Shown here: in pieces, positions 34,213 to 45,010 of the stretch | Layout: each line of letters begins with the position of its first letter | Numbering within the stretch: the first letter of the stretch is position 1 | Assembly (NCBI RefSeq): GCF_001653235.2 | Contig: NW_019154056.1 | Span: 124,001-188,000 of the forward strand | Direction: 5' to 3' | Length of the DNA: 64,000 bases | Source of the DNA: Pochonia chlamydosporia 170 | Lineage: Eukaryota; Ascomycota; Sordariomycetes; Hypocreales; Clavicipitaceae | Made by a program: the position numbers and the translations under genes | The notes under the pieces: model-generated | Told to the model about the DNA's origin: nothing | Databases searched by the model: none | Seen by the model: only the letters and a program-made list of their open reading frames with translations

Positions 34213-35652
34213 TTATAACACGTTCACTGAAAACATACCAGTTGGACCAGCATGGCTATGTCGACTAGCGGGCAGTTCAAAATAATTCACAAATTTCATC
34301 GGATCCACCTCGAAGCGCCATATCGGGGAGCCTTTGAGCGCCTGGAGCGGGACTTGCTCCGTATAAGAATAATAATCGACCAGAGCGTCGCACAATACTT
34401 CCCCCCTTTGCTCTAGGGCTTTGCACAAGTCGGCAGTGCCAACCAGTCGTGGGAGTATTGGAATCAACGTAGGTGCCGTAGACCTAGCTTTTTGTGTATG
34501 ACATCGTATGGGGGTGGAAATGAAAGATATCTTTGCAACTAGATAATAAGAAACTTTATTCATTTTCCCATTCTGAATCCTATCTAGTGAATCGCTTCGA
34601 ACCGAACAACGCCGTTCAAGCTATGCCGTCGAAGCGATCTATGCGACTCTCTCGTCAGGAGCGTCTCCTTTTGATCTCTGTCAAATGCGTTTGCGGCTGT
34701 CTGAACTTATGGAAACATGAACAAGGATATGAAGTGTCTGTAAAGAGTCCGCGGGCTCTGGTAACTAGCGGACTACATTAAACTTAATAAACTGAAGAAA
34801 GCGATAGCCCAAAGTCCGTGGTAACCGCTGGAGTGACGGGTAGCCATTCTCCTGTGACGGACATTGGCCAGTGAATAAAGGTGCTGATTGCTGCTGGGAC
34901 TAAAGACGCCCTGGTGGAGATGAAACTAAACCTTCAGCGCCCGGAACGGGACTTACACTAAAAATAATGATTTAGCGCGAAGTCGCACTCTTCTCAAGAG
35001 CTTCGCGCAAGTCTGCAGTGCCAATCCGCCATGGGAATGTGTCAGATTGTGGCGCTGCAAGTGATGAACCGCACTGTGGGCAGCCACTACCTTTGCCAGA
35101 CTCATTTGAACTGCTGCCTGGAAGGCAGCAGTATAACAGAAGTATTTATGATTGTATCGTTCTTCTCTTCAACGAAGAGGAAGGACAACAATAATCAACT
35201 TAATTACATTAGAAGACAAAACTCTCTCTGTGACACAGTAGTGCCTCCGTATTTCTGACAGAATGTTGGAATCAACGTATGCGCTGTAGACCTAACTCTC
35301 TGTGTAACAAACTATGTATTGAAATTTGATAACTACATATAGCAGCCCAATTTTTTGATAATATCACGGGCTCTGCCGGACCCGGAGCTTGGGCGCCGGA
35401 ACCAGTGCGATTTTTGTAAATTAAATTCATTTCGCCCAAGTTGCCACGCAGCAACCATATGATTGGCGAGCCTCGAGCTTGCTCCTCTTCCTTTCCTCCT
35501 TAGCTTTAGATAGACAATTGTACGGCACCCTTATGTTGAACAAACAGCGGCCCGGCCTCTCACAGAAAAATAGCTTTATTTAAGGGCTAAGTGCACTTTC
35601 AACTGGATCCATAACTAGTCACTTCATGGTAGTGACGTCGAAAATATTGCGC
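34213..35652. other. diverged direct repeat flanking a MITE candidate; no gene
   Basis: 34281-34500 and 34901-35320 (without the inserted 219 bp) are related, sharing GGGACTT, GCAAGTCGGCAGTGCCAA versus GCAAGTCTGCAGTGCCAA, and GGAATCAACGTA followed by GTAGACCTA. On the minus strand both could encode a similar stretch (GTADLCKALE versus GTADLREALE), so they may be remains of a duplicated coding exon. I recognise no protein. Confidence 0.45.
35041..35259. mobile_element. 219-bp MITE candidate
   Basis: Begins GTCAGATTG and ends TTTCTGAC (inverted GTCAGA/TCTGAC), flanked by GAATGT at 35035-35040 and 35261-35266. The diverged duplicate at 34430-34460 lacks this stretch, joining GGGAGTAT directly to TGGAATCAACG, and so serves as an empty site. 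It contains a GCTGCCTGGAAGGCAGC hairpin and no open frame. A relic of a similar sequence lies at 16405-16490. Confidence 0.55.
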
Positions 35653-36631
35653 TCAGGGATTCATGACCTTATACCAATCAGTTAGTTAAGTGCCTTGTGA
35701 AGTCGGGGTAAAGGATGACGAGGCCTACCCGAAGAATCTTGTGTGAATAGTCTTTGCTGTCATCGATACTGCCGTCGCTTACTCTGCGATGAGCCATGGC
35801 GGGGTCAAGGCGAGCGTCGGGTTTGGAAGTGATACCATTAATGCCACTGGCTCCCAGGGAGCTTGAGCTGCCGATATGGTCGTTGGATACTGCGGGTCGA
35901 TGGCGACGCTTCTCATGCTCAGCATTACGCTTCCGTCTCAGCAGAAAAATGCCACCCAGGACTGCTGAAGCACCTACAACGCCAACGATGACGCCTGCGA
36001 CGATGCTGGCAGTGTTAGGGGTATTAGCCTTGGCCGAATCTGGCAATTTGGTCGGCACCTGAGACTCGTTGACAGGGTTGTTAGACGAGGAAAGCTGCAT
36101 ACTCGCGTTTGTCGAAGTCGGCTTCGGAAGCTGCGAAGAAGTTGTCGGTGGTTTCTCATAAGCGACAGCATCGACGTTGACGCCAAGGTTGAATACGGAC
36201 CAGTAACCAGGGCTGTTAACTCCCCCACAGGCTTCTAAGTCGTAATACAAGCAGGGATAGTTGCAGTTCTTGTCGTCGACGACATCGATGTCAGGTGGGT
36301 AGGCATAACCGCATAAACACTTGGTTGCATGTAAACCCGAGACCCAGTACCCACCCGCTTTGCATGCGTCATTGCACGACCCTGATGACATTTTGTCAAC
36401 CGCTAACTGAACCGTCAAGTTCCCGGATGACGAATAGCAACCATGGGAGCTATAGGTGTTTGGTTTCGGAAAAGTCGAAGGGCTTTGCTTGGCTTTTTCT
36501 TCACGAGCAACTTTTGTGCCGTGTTCGTTGTCGACAATACTCGCAGTCGAACTCGGGGTACCAGAGACCAGCGCGGCTGCCAACAAAACCGTGAACGAAT
36601 ATGTTGGGGTTATAGTCATCATTTTTCCCAT
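35653..36631 (-). CDS. WSC-domain plasma-membrane wall sensor
   Basis: A single-pass membrane protein of about 305 residues of the WSC type, which senses cell-wall stress upstream of Rho1/PKC signalling in fungi. From the ATG at 36631 there is a signal peptide (TYSFTVLLAAALVSG). A WSC cysteine domain follows at about residues 63-151 (HGCYSSSGN, CNDACKAGGYWVSGL, KCLCGY, CNYPC, EACGG), then a Ser/Thr-rich stalk, a membrane segment at about 207-231 (TASIVAGVIVGVVGASAVLG) and a cytoplasmic tail beginning RRKRN. An in-frame upstream Met at 36703 is less likely since it buries the signal peptide. A phase-0 intron at 35668-35728 (GTAGGC, CTAAC, TATAAG; 61 nt) gives the ending DDSKDYSHKILRVMNP, which is what related sensors end with; reading through instead adds an unconserved tail. 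Confidence 0.85.
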
Positions 36632-38903
36632 ATTTGAATGGTAATCGAGTATTATAAGAGCAAATACAACAAGATTTGTCCTAGCGACATCCTTTGCCGT
36701 CAAATCCGTTTACCTTCAACCGTGAGGCAATTGATCAAATTATACTGAGCTGATATCAAGTCATTGGAGCGTCGAGTCTCGAGCGGATACACATGTGGTT
36801 GGGGCTCGTTGGTGTGCTGTTTCAGGCCAATTATCGCAGGTAACTGAGGCTCTGGTTAGTAGGTCGCTGATAAAGAAGCGGACGACTGAGTTGCAGATTG
36901 TTGTTGGGTCTAGTGGCTCATGGAATTCAAAGAAAGGGAGATCGCAGGACAGATGGGAGATAGGTTTGAATCAGTTGGCAGAAGGAACATGTCAGGCACT
37001 AAGGGGGCATATAAGCTGGATATACGGCGTCAGCCGCTATTCCTGGGTCTTATTGGTCCCTGGCTTAACGGTATAACATTGTAGGCGTCCTGGCAGAACG
37101 ATTATGAATGGTGACTTAATACTAGGGAGTGGAGGAGATGTAACCGACCCCTGCTAGGCGCGAACCTGTAGGGGGGTTGGTTATGGGATAAGAGAGGTTA
37201 GAACACAGAGCAAAACATGTGAGTTGGTGAATAGAGTGGGGAGTCAGGCTGGTGAATTGGTTGGCATGGGACGGGTCAAACGAAAAATTGTTGCTCGCTG
37301 TTAACGATCCTTGCAGAAATGCCAGGAACGGACGCCAGTGACTACAGGACTATGCTACATGACAGGTCACTCTTTCTGTTCTAGTATTTGCCGTAACGCA
37401 ACACTCGAACACTACCAGGCGGCCTTTTGTGCCTTGTCAATATCAAGCCGCTCATTCACGGAGAACCTCGGTCATTATGGGAAACCAACCATCCAACTCT
37501 TTTAGGCAGAAAATCTAAAGTCTCTCGTTGGCCGATTCGCGGGGGATCTTCTACACGTTCGTTGTCCAGCAAGGCAAAACAAATCGTGTTGTGTGGCATG
37601 CCTGGTAGTTGTGTGAAATGCTTTGACAAAGCAGAGGGTGGTTCTGACTGGTCGCATACTGCAGGCTGGAGATAGAGACACACCGAAATAGTCCCCCAAC
37701 TATTCCGACATATCGCCCGACAACCAGTCGGCCCATTGATCAAATGGATATCAACAAGGGCGTCGCAACCTCACCCCGGCCGTCTATCAGGAGGGCTCGA
37801 GTCAGGGTACGACCATATTAGCTGATTCCCCACCCGAAGTTGCTACGAACCCAAAGTTTCACAATGCATAGTTATCCCTGTGAATATAGTACACATATTC
37901 CTCCCCATGCATGTAACTGATAACTAAAAGTACTGTAAGATCGCAGCATCATCATGCGCAGCACAATTGTTGACAGCTAAACTGGTAACCGCCGTGGTTA
38001 CATCAGGCGGGACTGCTCGCAAAGTTGGGCTTTTCGTCATTGCCATTCCGTCAGTTCAAATTTATTATCAATCCGAAGGGGCCTAATAGTTCACAACGGA
38101 CAATAAGTAATGTCGTATTTCTGAAGATAACGTAGAGGTCGGTATCTCCGCAAGGCTATGTGTGTATTTACAATCCTGGCATTTCTGTAGGGGTCATAGA
38201 GATAGATTGTTGAGACCGCACAGCCCCCGACGTCGATCAATGGAACCCAGCCAAATTGCGAGTCATTCTGTAATCACTGTTACGAGAAACGACTCGTATC
38301 ATGACATGCATCTCTGTGAGTCCAGTTGGCTGCATAGCCCTGCTCACTCGTTAGGAATAGATAATTCCTGCGTGCCGTCGGTTTCATACCACGTCTTAGC
38401 CACTAGAGCCCCATAGGTGATGCATGCTCTGTCTGATGCAAGGATCCGAAGCCTAGGCAAGTCAGATGCGCGAAGGAGTCCTAGTTGACTGCGGCACCCT
38501 CCTGGCATCCTCACCTCGCCACGGAGAGCTAGCTAACACGTAATATCACGAGTAGGGACTACCAGTTCAGCACAGAAAGTGACCATAGTTGCTGCGAGAC
38601 CTGTTTAACTGGTCTCATCGTGCTAAATTTGCGGCGTTCGGTCCCTTGGAGCTCAGTTCAACATTCATAAAGAGTTTGAGCTCCAAACCCCTACGCTAGT
38701 TGAGTCAAGATATCTCTGCTTCTATATCTTCCAATGTCGAGAAGGCGATGCCCAATCTCCTCATTAGCTCAAATTTTGCAATTTGGTACAGTCATGTCCA
38801 TATGATTCCCTCGAATCCGGTGCCTGGTTGTCAGCTTCGTAACTCACCTAGGCAAAATATATATCCCGTCGTCACTGAAAGTTAACCACAACATTAGCCT
38901 CGG

Positions 38904-38941
<38 letters not shown>

Positions 38942-39034
38942 AATCAACTCGCTATTTACATTGAAGCAGAGTCATATCCAAAGGGCTCGGGGAATACGAC
39001 TAGCCTGCCATTCAGCGGCCTGTGATTTACCGCG
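36632..39034. other. 2.4 kb without a recognisable gene; A34 run
   Basis: Short overlapping frames only (for example 36795-37076 and 37427-37743), none recognised. 38906-38939 is an uninterrupted run of 34 A. It lies about 95 bp upstream of the ankyrin gene and could be a promoter poly(dA) tract or the tail of an unrecognisable retroposed sequence. Confidence 0.5.
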
Positions 39035-40255
39035 ATGAAGCCATTGCAGCCTATGCCAGCCGGCCTTTCCGGTTGCCAAAAATTCAGGGCAAACAAGTAC
39101 GACGTTGTTGTAAGCTACAAGCTGCCCGGGCAGTCCGATGTCGTCGTAAGGAGGTATTTCGATGAACCCAGCGAGTCACGCACAAACCATGGCTCATCGC
39201 AAAAGGGATTGGAGGACCGGTCGCATCTTATGCCTCATCATATTTTTGACAGCGGGAAACTTACAGTGAGCAACTTTGACGGCAAATTCGATTTCGACGA
39301 GCGAGATGCTACTGGCGCAACCCCGCTGCACCGCGCTGTAAGACAGAATGACCATCATGGGGTCCAGTGGCTTATTGCACATGGTTCCGAAATAGATGCT
39401 CAAGATCTACGTGGAATGACACCTCTCCATATTGCTGCGATCTATGATACAAATGGCAAGTTGACTCAAATACTTCTGGACGGTGGCGCGGATAAACATG
39501 TTCTTGATGAAAAAGGGCAAAGCCCTCTTCACCAGGCATCAAGGACCTCACCAAATCTCGAGTTACTCAATCTCTTTCTTAGAAGTTATGACGACCATGA
39601 CTTTATTGCCCGTCACGCCAACTTCGACGGAGATACATGCCTGCATTTAGCTGCCGACGATGATTGGGCTATCAAAGGCAGAATCGACGAGCTCGTACGT
39701 TTTGGTGCGAATGTGGATGCCAGAAATCGCCATGGACAGACGCCGCTTCACAGGGCAGTCTGGGGCCAGAGACCAGATCTTGCCTACGTCCTTCTCCAGC
39801 ATGGCGCAGATGTCAATGCAGTCGACATTTTCGGCCAGACTGCGCTCTTATGCCACATAGGATGGTTCGGCGAGTATCTTAACTCTGCAGTTGGGAATTG
39901 TGAGCTCAGCCCCGAATGTTACCAAGCGCTTCCTGTATTGTTGCGCATGTTGGTAGACCATGGCGCGGACGTGCTCATCCGAGGACATCACGGCGCATCG
40001 CCTCTTACTCTTGCTCTCCAATACTATCTCGAATGGACTGCTCAGGATGTGTTTGAAAGGGAGGATGGCGAATCAGAGCCAGACTTGCCAAAAATGCGTA
40101 ACATTCCGGGTCCGGAACACCGGGATGTGGATGACTTTGCCGAGCATTGCCAATTAGAAGGCGTCAAACTGCCAGTAAAAATCAAGGATATATGGTTGAG
40201 GGAGATATTCCCTATCTTGCGTGTTCAAGAGCAACAGAAGTCGAGACTGAGGTGA
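39035..40255 (+). CDS. ankyrin-repeat protein
   Basis: An uninterrupted 406-codon frame with five to six ankyrin repeats: GATPLHRAVRQNDHHGVQWL, GMTPLHIAAIYD, GQSPLHQASRT, GDTCLHLAADDD, GQTPLHRAVWGQRPDLAYVL and GASPLTLALQYY. Ankyrin repeats are protein-binding scaffolds; no enzymatic or membrane domain is present. The first about 90 residues are not repetitive and not recognised. It is transcribed toward the broken NLR gene at 40867-43252, which has itself lost the repeat domain usual at its C-terminus, but the two are on opposite strands and not parts of one gene as they stand. Confidence 0.8.
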   Translation: MKPLQPMPAGLSGCQKFRANKYDVVVSYKLPGQSDVVVRRYFDEPSESRTNHGSSQKGLEDRSHLMPHHIFDSGKLTVSNFDGKFDFDERDATGATPLHRAVRQNDHHGVQWLIAHGSEIDAQDLRGMTPLHIAAIYDTNGKLTQILLDGGADKHVLDEKGQSPLHQASRTSPNLELLNLFLRSYDDHDFIARHANFDGDTCLHLAADDDWAIKGRIDELVRFGANVDARNRHGQTPLHRAVWGQRPDLAYVLLQHGADVNAVDIFGQTALLCHIGWFGEYLNSAVGNCELSPECYQALPVLLRMLVDHGADVLIRGHHGASPLTLALQYYLEWTAQDVFEREDGESEPDLPKMRNIPGPEHRDVDDFAEHCQLEGVKLPVKIKDIWLREIFPILRVQEQQKSRLR

Positions 40256-40866
40256 GATTCTTGGCGGGATTACAGTTTGGCTACGAAATGGGCAGCAGGT
40301 TAGACGAGCGAAAGTGTAAATTTTTATTTGACTCCAACGAGAAGGTGTCATGCACTCAAACACCATCATATATACTTTGTCAGAGCTGGTTCTGAATGCT
40401 ACATCTTGGTCAACAATTCTTCCTCTTAAATATCTTGCAATGTAGGCATTGTAGGGACCCTAGGAAGTTGAATTGCAGGTATACGGTATTACCCTTCGGG
40501 CTGGCTATTCAGCTGGTTAAGACCCTTGCCTTCGCAAATATAATTGACGTTCGAAGCATTTTATTGCCAACTCCTCATACTCAGCTCGGATTTCCTATCT
40601 CAGTCTGTGATGTAATGACCCCGACGCTCTGTCGCAATTACATTGTTTGCTCTCATCCGTCGGGGTGTGCAATAGGTCCATCGCTTGGCCTAATAGACAT
40701 GCTGATTTGCCTTTGCCTTGTATCTTATTCCCCATCGGTCGGTGCCTATCCGCCAGTGATCGGAATGGTCTGGTCTGTCTTGGTCTTGGTCTGGTCTGAG
40801 GATTTTTTGAGACCATGGTCCGACCGGTCCGACCAGTAGACCATTAACTGCCAAAAATAGACTGCG
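40256..40866. other. spacer with GGTCTG/CAGACC-type repeats
   Basis: 40767-40842 contains repeated GGTCTGGTCTG and, inverted, GGTCCGACCGGTCCGACC. It resembles the subterminal region of the hAT at 7513-7637 and may be a hAT or MITE end. No gene is convincing here. Confidence 0.4.
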
Positions 40867-43252
40867 CTAGCGATTCTGGTGGCTGATTTTTGGACTAATA
40901 CGGTTAGAACATCTCTTTTTGCTTTTTCTCAATGGGCTTCTCTGAACTTCCCTCTTGGTTGAAAAGGGGCAATCGTTTTCTAAGTTAACCCACCCAACAA
41001 CGCGCCAACCCCACGCTCGTGGCTCATGTTCGATCTGTGTTGCTATTACTTCTTTAGCCTCGGCCAGCTTAAGAGGTCGCTTCAAGTGCACTAGAAACTG
41101 CAGGAGCCGCACCGCATCGTTTTTGCGATCCGTCGGTATGCGTTGAATCATGCGTCGGTATGTCTCTTCCAGGTTCTGTGGCAAAGATGCGAGAGCTTTC
41201 TCAATAGCCGCCTCGCGAGGACATCGAGCCAAGCTGTCCAATTGACAGAACGCCCACCTGAACCTAAGCAGAGCGTCAGCAAACCATCAGCATATCGATT
41301 GAAGCAGTAGTATCTCACATCCCGTCGGCTCCCTCGCCAACCTTCCTTCGGATCTCCTCGAGAAGCTCCCGGGACAAGGGCTTGTCCCGAAAATCAGGTC
41401 GTTATGAAAGCTGTGCTGCGACGTACGATCGGATATCGACATTGATGGACTCCTTCTCAAGTGCTAAGCAGTTTTCCTGGCTTATCAATGAGGGGACGTC
41501 GCGCAGGAACTCGGGTTCAGGCCGACCGGTACAAATCAGCTGGACATCGCCCAACTCTGGCCTGGACATTACGTCCTTCATCCATAGGAGAAGCTCACCC
41601 CTTGTTGTCGACTCGTCCAATGCATCCAGAACAATAGAGCCTTTCTTTCTGGACTGCAAGCATCTGGCACACAACGTCCTCGAGCGTCTTTGTAGCAGGT
41701 TGTTCGCGGCCATCCTGATGTGCTTGGAATGAGGCGTCAAGAAGACCTGCAGAACGAGCCCCGCCTTGGTAAAGTTGGAAAGCCAGCGACCGCAGCATGC
41801 CATCCAAGGTCTGCTTGGTCGTGTCGCTAAAGTCAAAGAAGAAGCTGAGGATAAGACGGTCGTTTCCCTTTGTGAGATGATCCAGCACAGTCGCGCTGAG
41901 AACTGTCTTTCCGCATCCCGCGAGCCCATTCAGCCATAAATGTCGACGCGAACCCGAGCACCACTCCTGGAAGGCCGGGTTTCCAAGGAGCCACGCGCCT
42001 GTTCCCTCATGGCGGAGCTTCCTCGCGTGGTTAGCGTTTGTAGACGGATCTGGGGGACAAAGCCAACGCTTGATTTTATCGGTACGAAGGTCAGACCTGA
42101 TAGAATCAGTTGTCTGCTGCACGCTTTTTAACATCTTGTTAAAGCACTCGTAAGTTAGGACATATTTCCAACTTGAAATGTCATTATGTATTGGCTATTC
42201 TAGTCTTAGTGGACGAACAAGAACTAACCCGACTGGAGCACTTCTAGTGCCCTCTTGGTCTCCTGGACTTCTGCGGCCGGCACGTACGCCAGGAGCTCCT
42301 TGGCATACGCAGCGGCGGTGGCCGAAGCGTAGCGTTGCCATCGATCGTTCTTGTGCGAATCGGCATAATCGCAGATTCCTCGGATCACAAGACAGGGAAA
42401 GTGATTCATCAGGCCAGCCGCTTCCATCTCAAAGCAGATACAATCCTCGCCGACGTCAGCAACAATACGGTCGCGCGCAGCGGCATCTTTGACAAGCGTG
42501 TTGCCGGAAGCGATGGTCCCGTAGTGGATTTCGGGGCCAGTAGTGTCTCGAGGATCGCGTTGAACCTCGTTAGTCGAGTCACAGCCCCTACAGTCCGGCC
42601 CGGGGATGTGATCGTATGAACTTTTGAAGAGGCGGTCGTTGTCAAGACCCTGGTGAGCATAGCCAGAATTGTGTTTGGTTCTCTTGCCCATCTTTGGGTT
42701 CTTCTCCAGCATCTCTTGGATGAAGCTGGGAACCTTGAAGTCTTTCCGCCGATGAACGGCCTGGATTTTGGCAAGAGCATTGAGGAGGACCGTCGGAGGC
42801 CGCCCGAGGAATCCTTTGCGCTCACGCTTGTCACCCGACTTTGCTTTGACCAAGTCGTACTGGCAGACGCCGCCTGTGCTCCCATCGGGCAGGCTCACGA
42901 TGATGTCGCCAAGCCGGATATCGCGGTCCTCGTCCGGTCGAGCGATGCCGCCGCCTATGCCGACAAAAAGGCCAACACGGATGGATGGCAGAGAGGCAAG
43001 CAGGCTCGAGGCCGTGGTCGCAGCCGAAGTGGTTCCATAGTCTCCAGCGGCAAGAGAGGCAATGACGATGTTGTGCTGACCCACGCGACCCCAAGTATAA
43101 ACGTTCGTGTCAGTCTGGTGTCTAGTAAAACCAGTTGGAGCTGCATGTTCCTCATCGAGCATGGCTTCCGCAGCGGCTCGCTCGATGGGAAGAGCTGCGA
43201 TCCAGGCGACTGTGTAGGAGTCGGGGTTGTCCAGAGCGTTGTCGGATGCCAT
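40867..43252 (-). pseudogene. PNP-NACHT NLR, frameshifted and C-terminally truncated
   Basis: Fungal NLR-like protein (self/non-self or stress recognition). From the ATG at 43252: an N-terminal nucleoside-phosphorylase-like domain (YTVAWIAALPIERAAAEAML, GLFVGIGGGIARP, CFEMEAAGLMNHFPCLVIRG) ending ALEVLQSG at about 42224; an intron-like stretch; then SIRSDLRTDKIKRWL and a NACHT domain with P-loop GLAGCGKTVLSA and Walker B SIVLDALDE. Lesions: a frameshift near 41645-41660 between P-loop and Walker B, and a TAA at 41402-41404 after SYVAAQLS. A phase-2 intron (GTGAGA to TTAG, about 41258-41318) joins ADGM to [14 protein letters not shown]. Homology ends near 41010 after [10 protein letters not shown], so the usual C-terminal repeats are absent. 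An upstream in-frame start at 43534 is unlikely, since the conserved region begins right after 43252. Confidence 0.85.
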
Positions 43253-45010
43253 GGTGCGGAGGGAGGCGCACATGGCCGTCAGACTGGCGGGTGGAATGAT
43301 AGGTTGTGCGGTTCCTCTACATCGACGAGGAAGCTGAGGTTGAGTCACCCAGGGAGAAGGAGAGGGAGGAGACGTGACGACGGCATATTGTTTATCACCG
43401 TCAGTCGAAGAGCGCAGCCTTGTCAGTTTCCTGCGAGTGCCAATAAAGTAGGCCGCGACACGGGTAGTTGTGCATATGGGTGGTGGGCCATTTTGTTCTA
43501 ATTGCATCCGTATTCGCCAGCCGATGCTGGACATTCTGCATGGCCATCCACTTAACAGGCGACTTGCCGTCTGTCCTTTGCGAGTTGTGACGATGTCTCA
43601 GCCGTCACACCCTCACCCTTCGCCATCTGACCAAAGCCCTATCGGACCAACAATCGGGCCTGGCTTGTTCTACTTTTCGCCCAACCTCCTGCCCCCTGCT
43701 GACTCTGACATAACTCACGCTCATGTTTCCCCGTCATCCAATGGCGCGGCGGAGTGTGGAGCCATGGCGCTTCGGGATCATCAAAGCTCTGATCCGATCA
43801 TTCGACCATGCAACTTCGTGTAACAAAGGAATAAGTTCACCTCCCATCCTTACGCTGCCAGCATTGCCGGCTGCGGCGGGTGGCCCGAGCCTTATGGCGC
43901 CTTTGAATGCCACCGTCACAGGCCCAACCCTTGCCCATCGACAACTGGAATGCCTGACGAGGAACTGCACAGACATGGGTGCTTCAGCTGCCACTCTCAC
44001 CTTGAAGACCCCCTTCAAGATGACGTTTCTGACGATGGACTCCTCCACTCACTGCTGGCTCCTTGAGCCAGAGCACGAGCAAGTCCGCAACGCGTCCACG
44101 ACACGATCACGACCGACTCCCGTCGCACCGAGTCGCATTGTACCGCAAAGAATCTAGGTACTTGACCTCCGCGGCACCTCATGTCACCGCCGGCGTCAAA
44201 GGGGAGATGGTCCTCTGAAAACATCATCAGCGCCAACAGCCGGCTCCTTCATGTGAGGCCGGATCCATGCCGCCACACCTACTGCGCCATCTGCACTAAC
44301 TTGGCTGAGAGACATTCGTCGCGGAGTCGGTGGGCATGTCTCGTGTCTGGATGACAACTCAGAAGTGTCCCAACCTGATCCGTGATTTTTCTAGCAGGGC
44401 GAGCTGCGCTTGGAGTCGCTGAAAATTGCGACACGCCACCTTCACTAACCCCGCGGCTCGACTACAAGGCTGCTAACGGGAGGAAGAGACTTTCTTGGAC
44501 AAAGTCGAAAGTGATTGACAACCATTCGAGGAGCTTCCTGTCGAGCCCAGATCTTATTCAACCGCTGCATATCCTCGGATTCGTGGAAAAGAACTCTGCC
44601 GTTCATATTGTGGCGAGGGCCTATGGGCATGTTCGAGGCAGCGGCCGCTGCGGCAGCAGCAGCCCGTGTTACTGGCAACTCTGTGGCAGGCTGATGGGCC
44701 ATTACGGACCCTCCCTTCTTCCTTCCTACTCCATCTGACTTCTTTACCTCAGGCACTCAGACCCACACTAGCCGAATAGACGCAAGCGCAAGAGCACGTG
44801 GTTCCATGTAACCCTAACCCTCTGGAGGCCATTACCCCTTTAAGGAAGGCGTCGCGTCGTAAGCGCGCCCAGTGGGACTGAGTGCCTGAGTAATGACTTC
44901 TGACCTGAACTTGCCACGTGACCTGAACTTTTCCCCTTTTCTGGAGCTAGATCGAGCTTGGAACCAAACGCATTTTCTGCCTCCCCAGCTGGTACCAACC
45001 AGCATTTGCC
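43253..45010. other. 1.8 kb without a recognisable gene
   Basis: Contains the presumed promoter of the NLR gene and several overlapping short frames. A 103-residue minus-strand frame (44445-44756) has an alanine run (GCN repeats at about 44637-44670) and is not recognised. Confidence 0.45.

Noticed and set aside
38906..38939. Poly(A) tail of a retroposed gene
   Set aside because: No coding or LINE 3' sequence recognised before it and no target duplication; could equally be a promoter poly(dA) tract.
40396..40839. Short frame with TVLPFGLA resembling a Ty3-type reverse transcriptase motif
   Set aside because: Only a handful of residues match; no neighbouring motifs (YLDD, primer grip) in any frame.
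43253..43534. N-terminal extension of the PNP-NACHT protein
   Set aside because: Open in frame but low complexity and unlike the family, whose conserved region starts right after the ATG at 43252.
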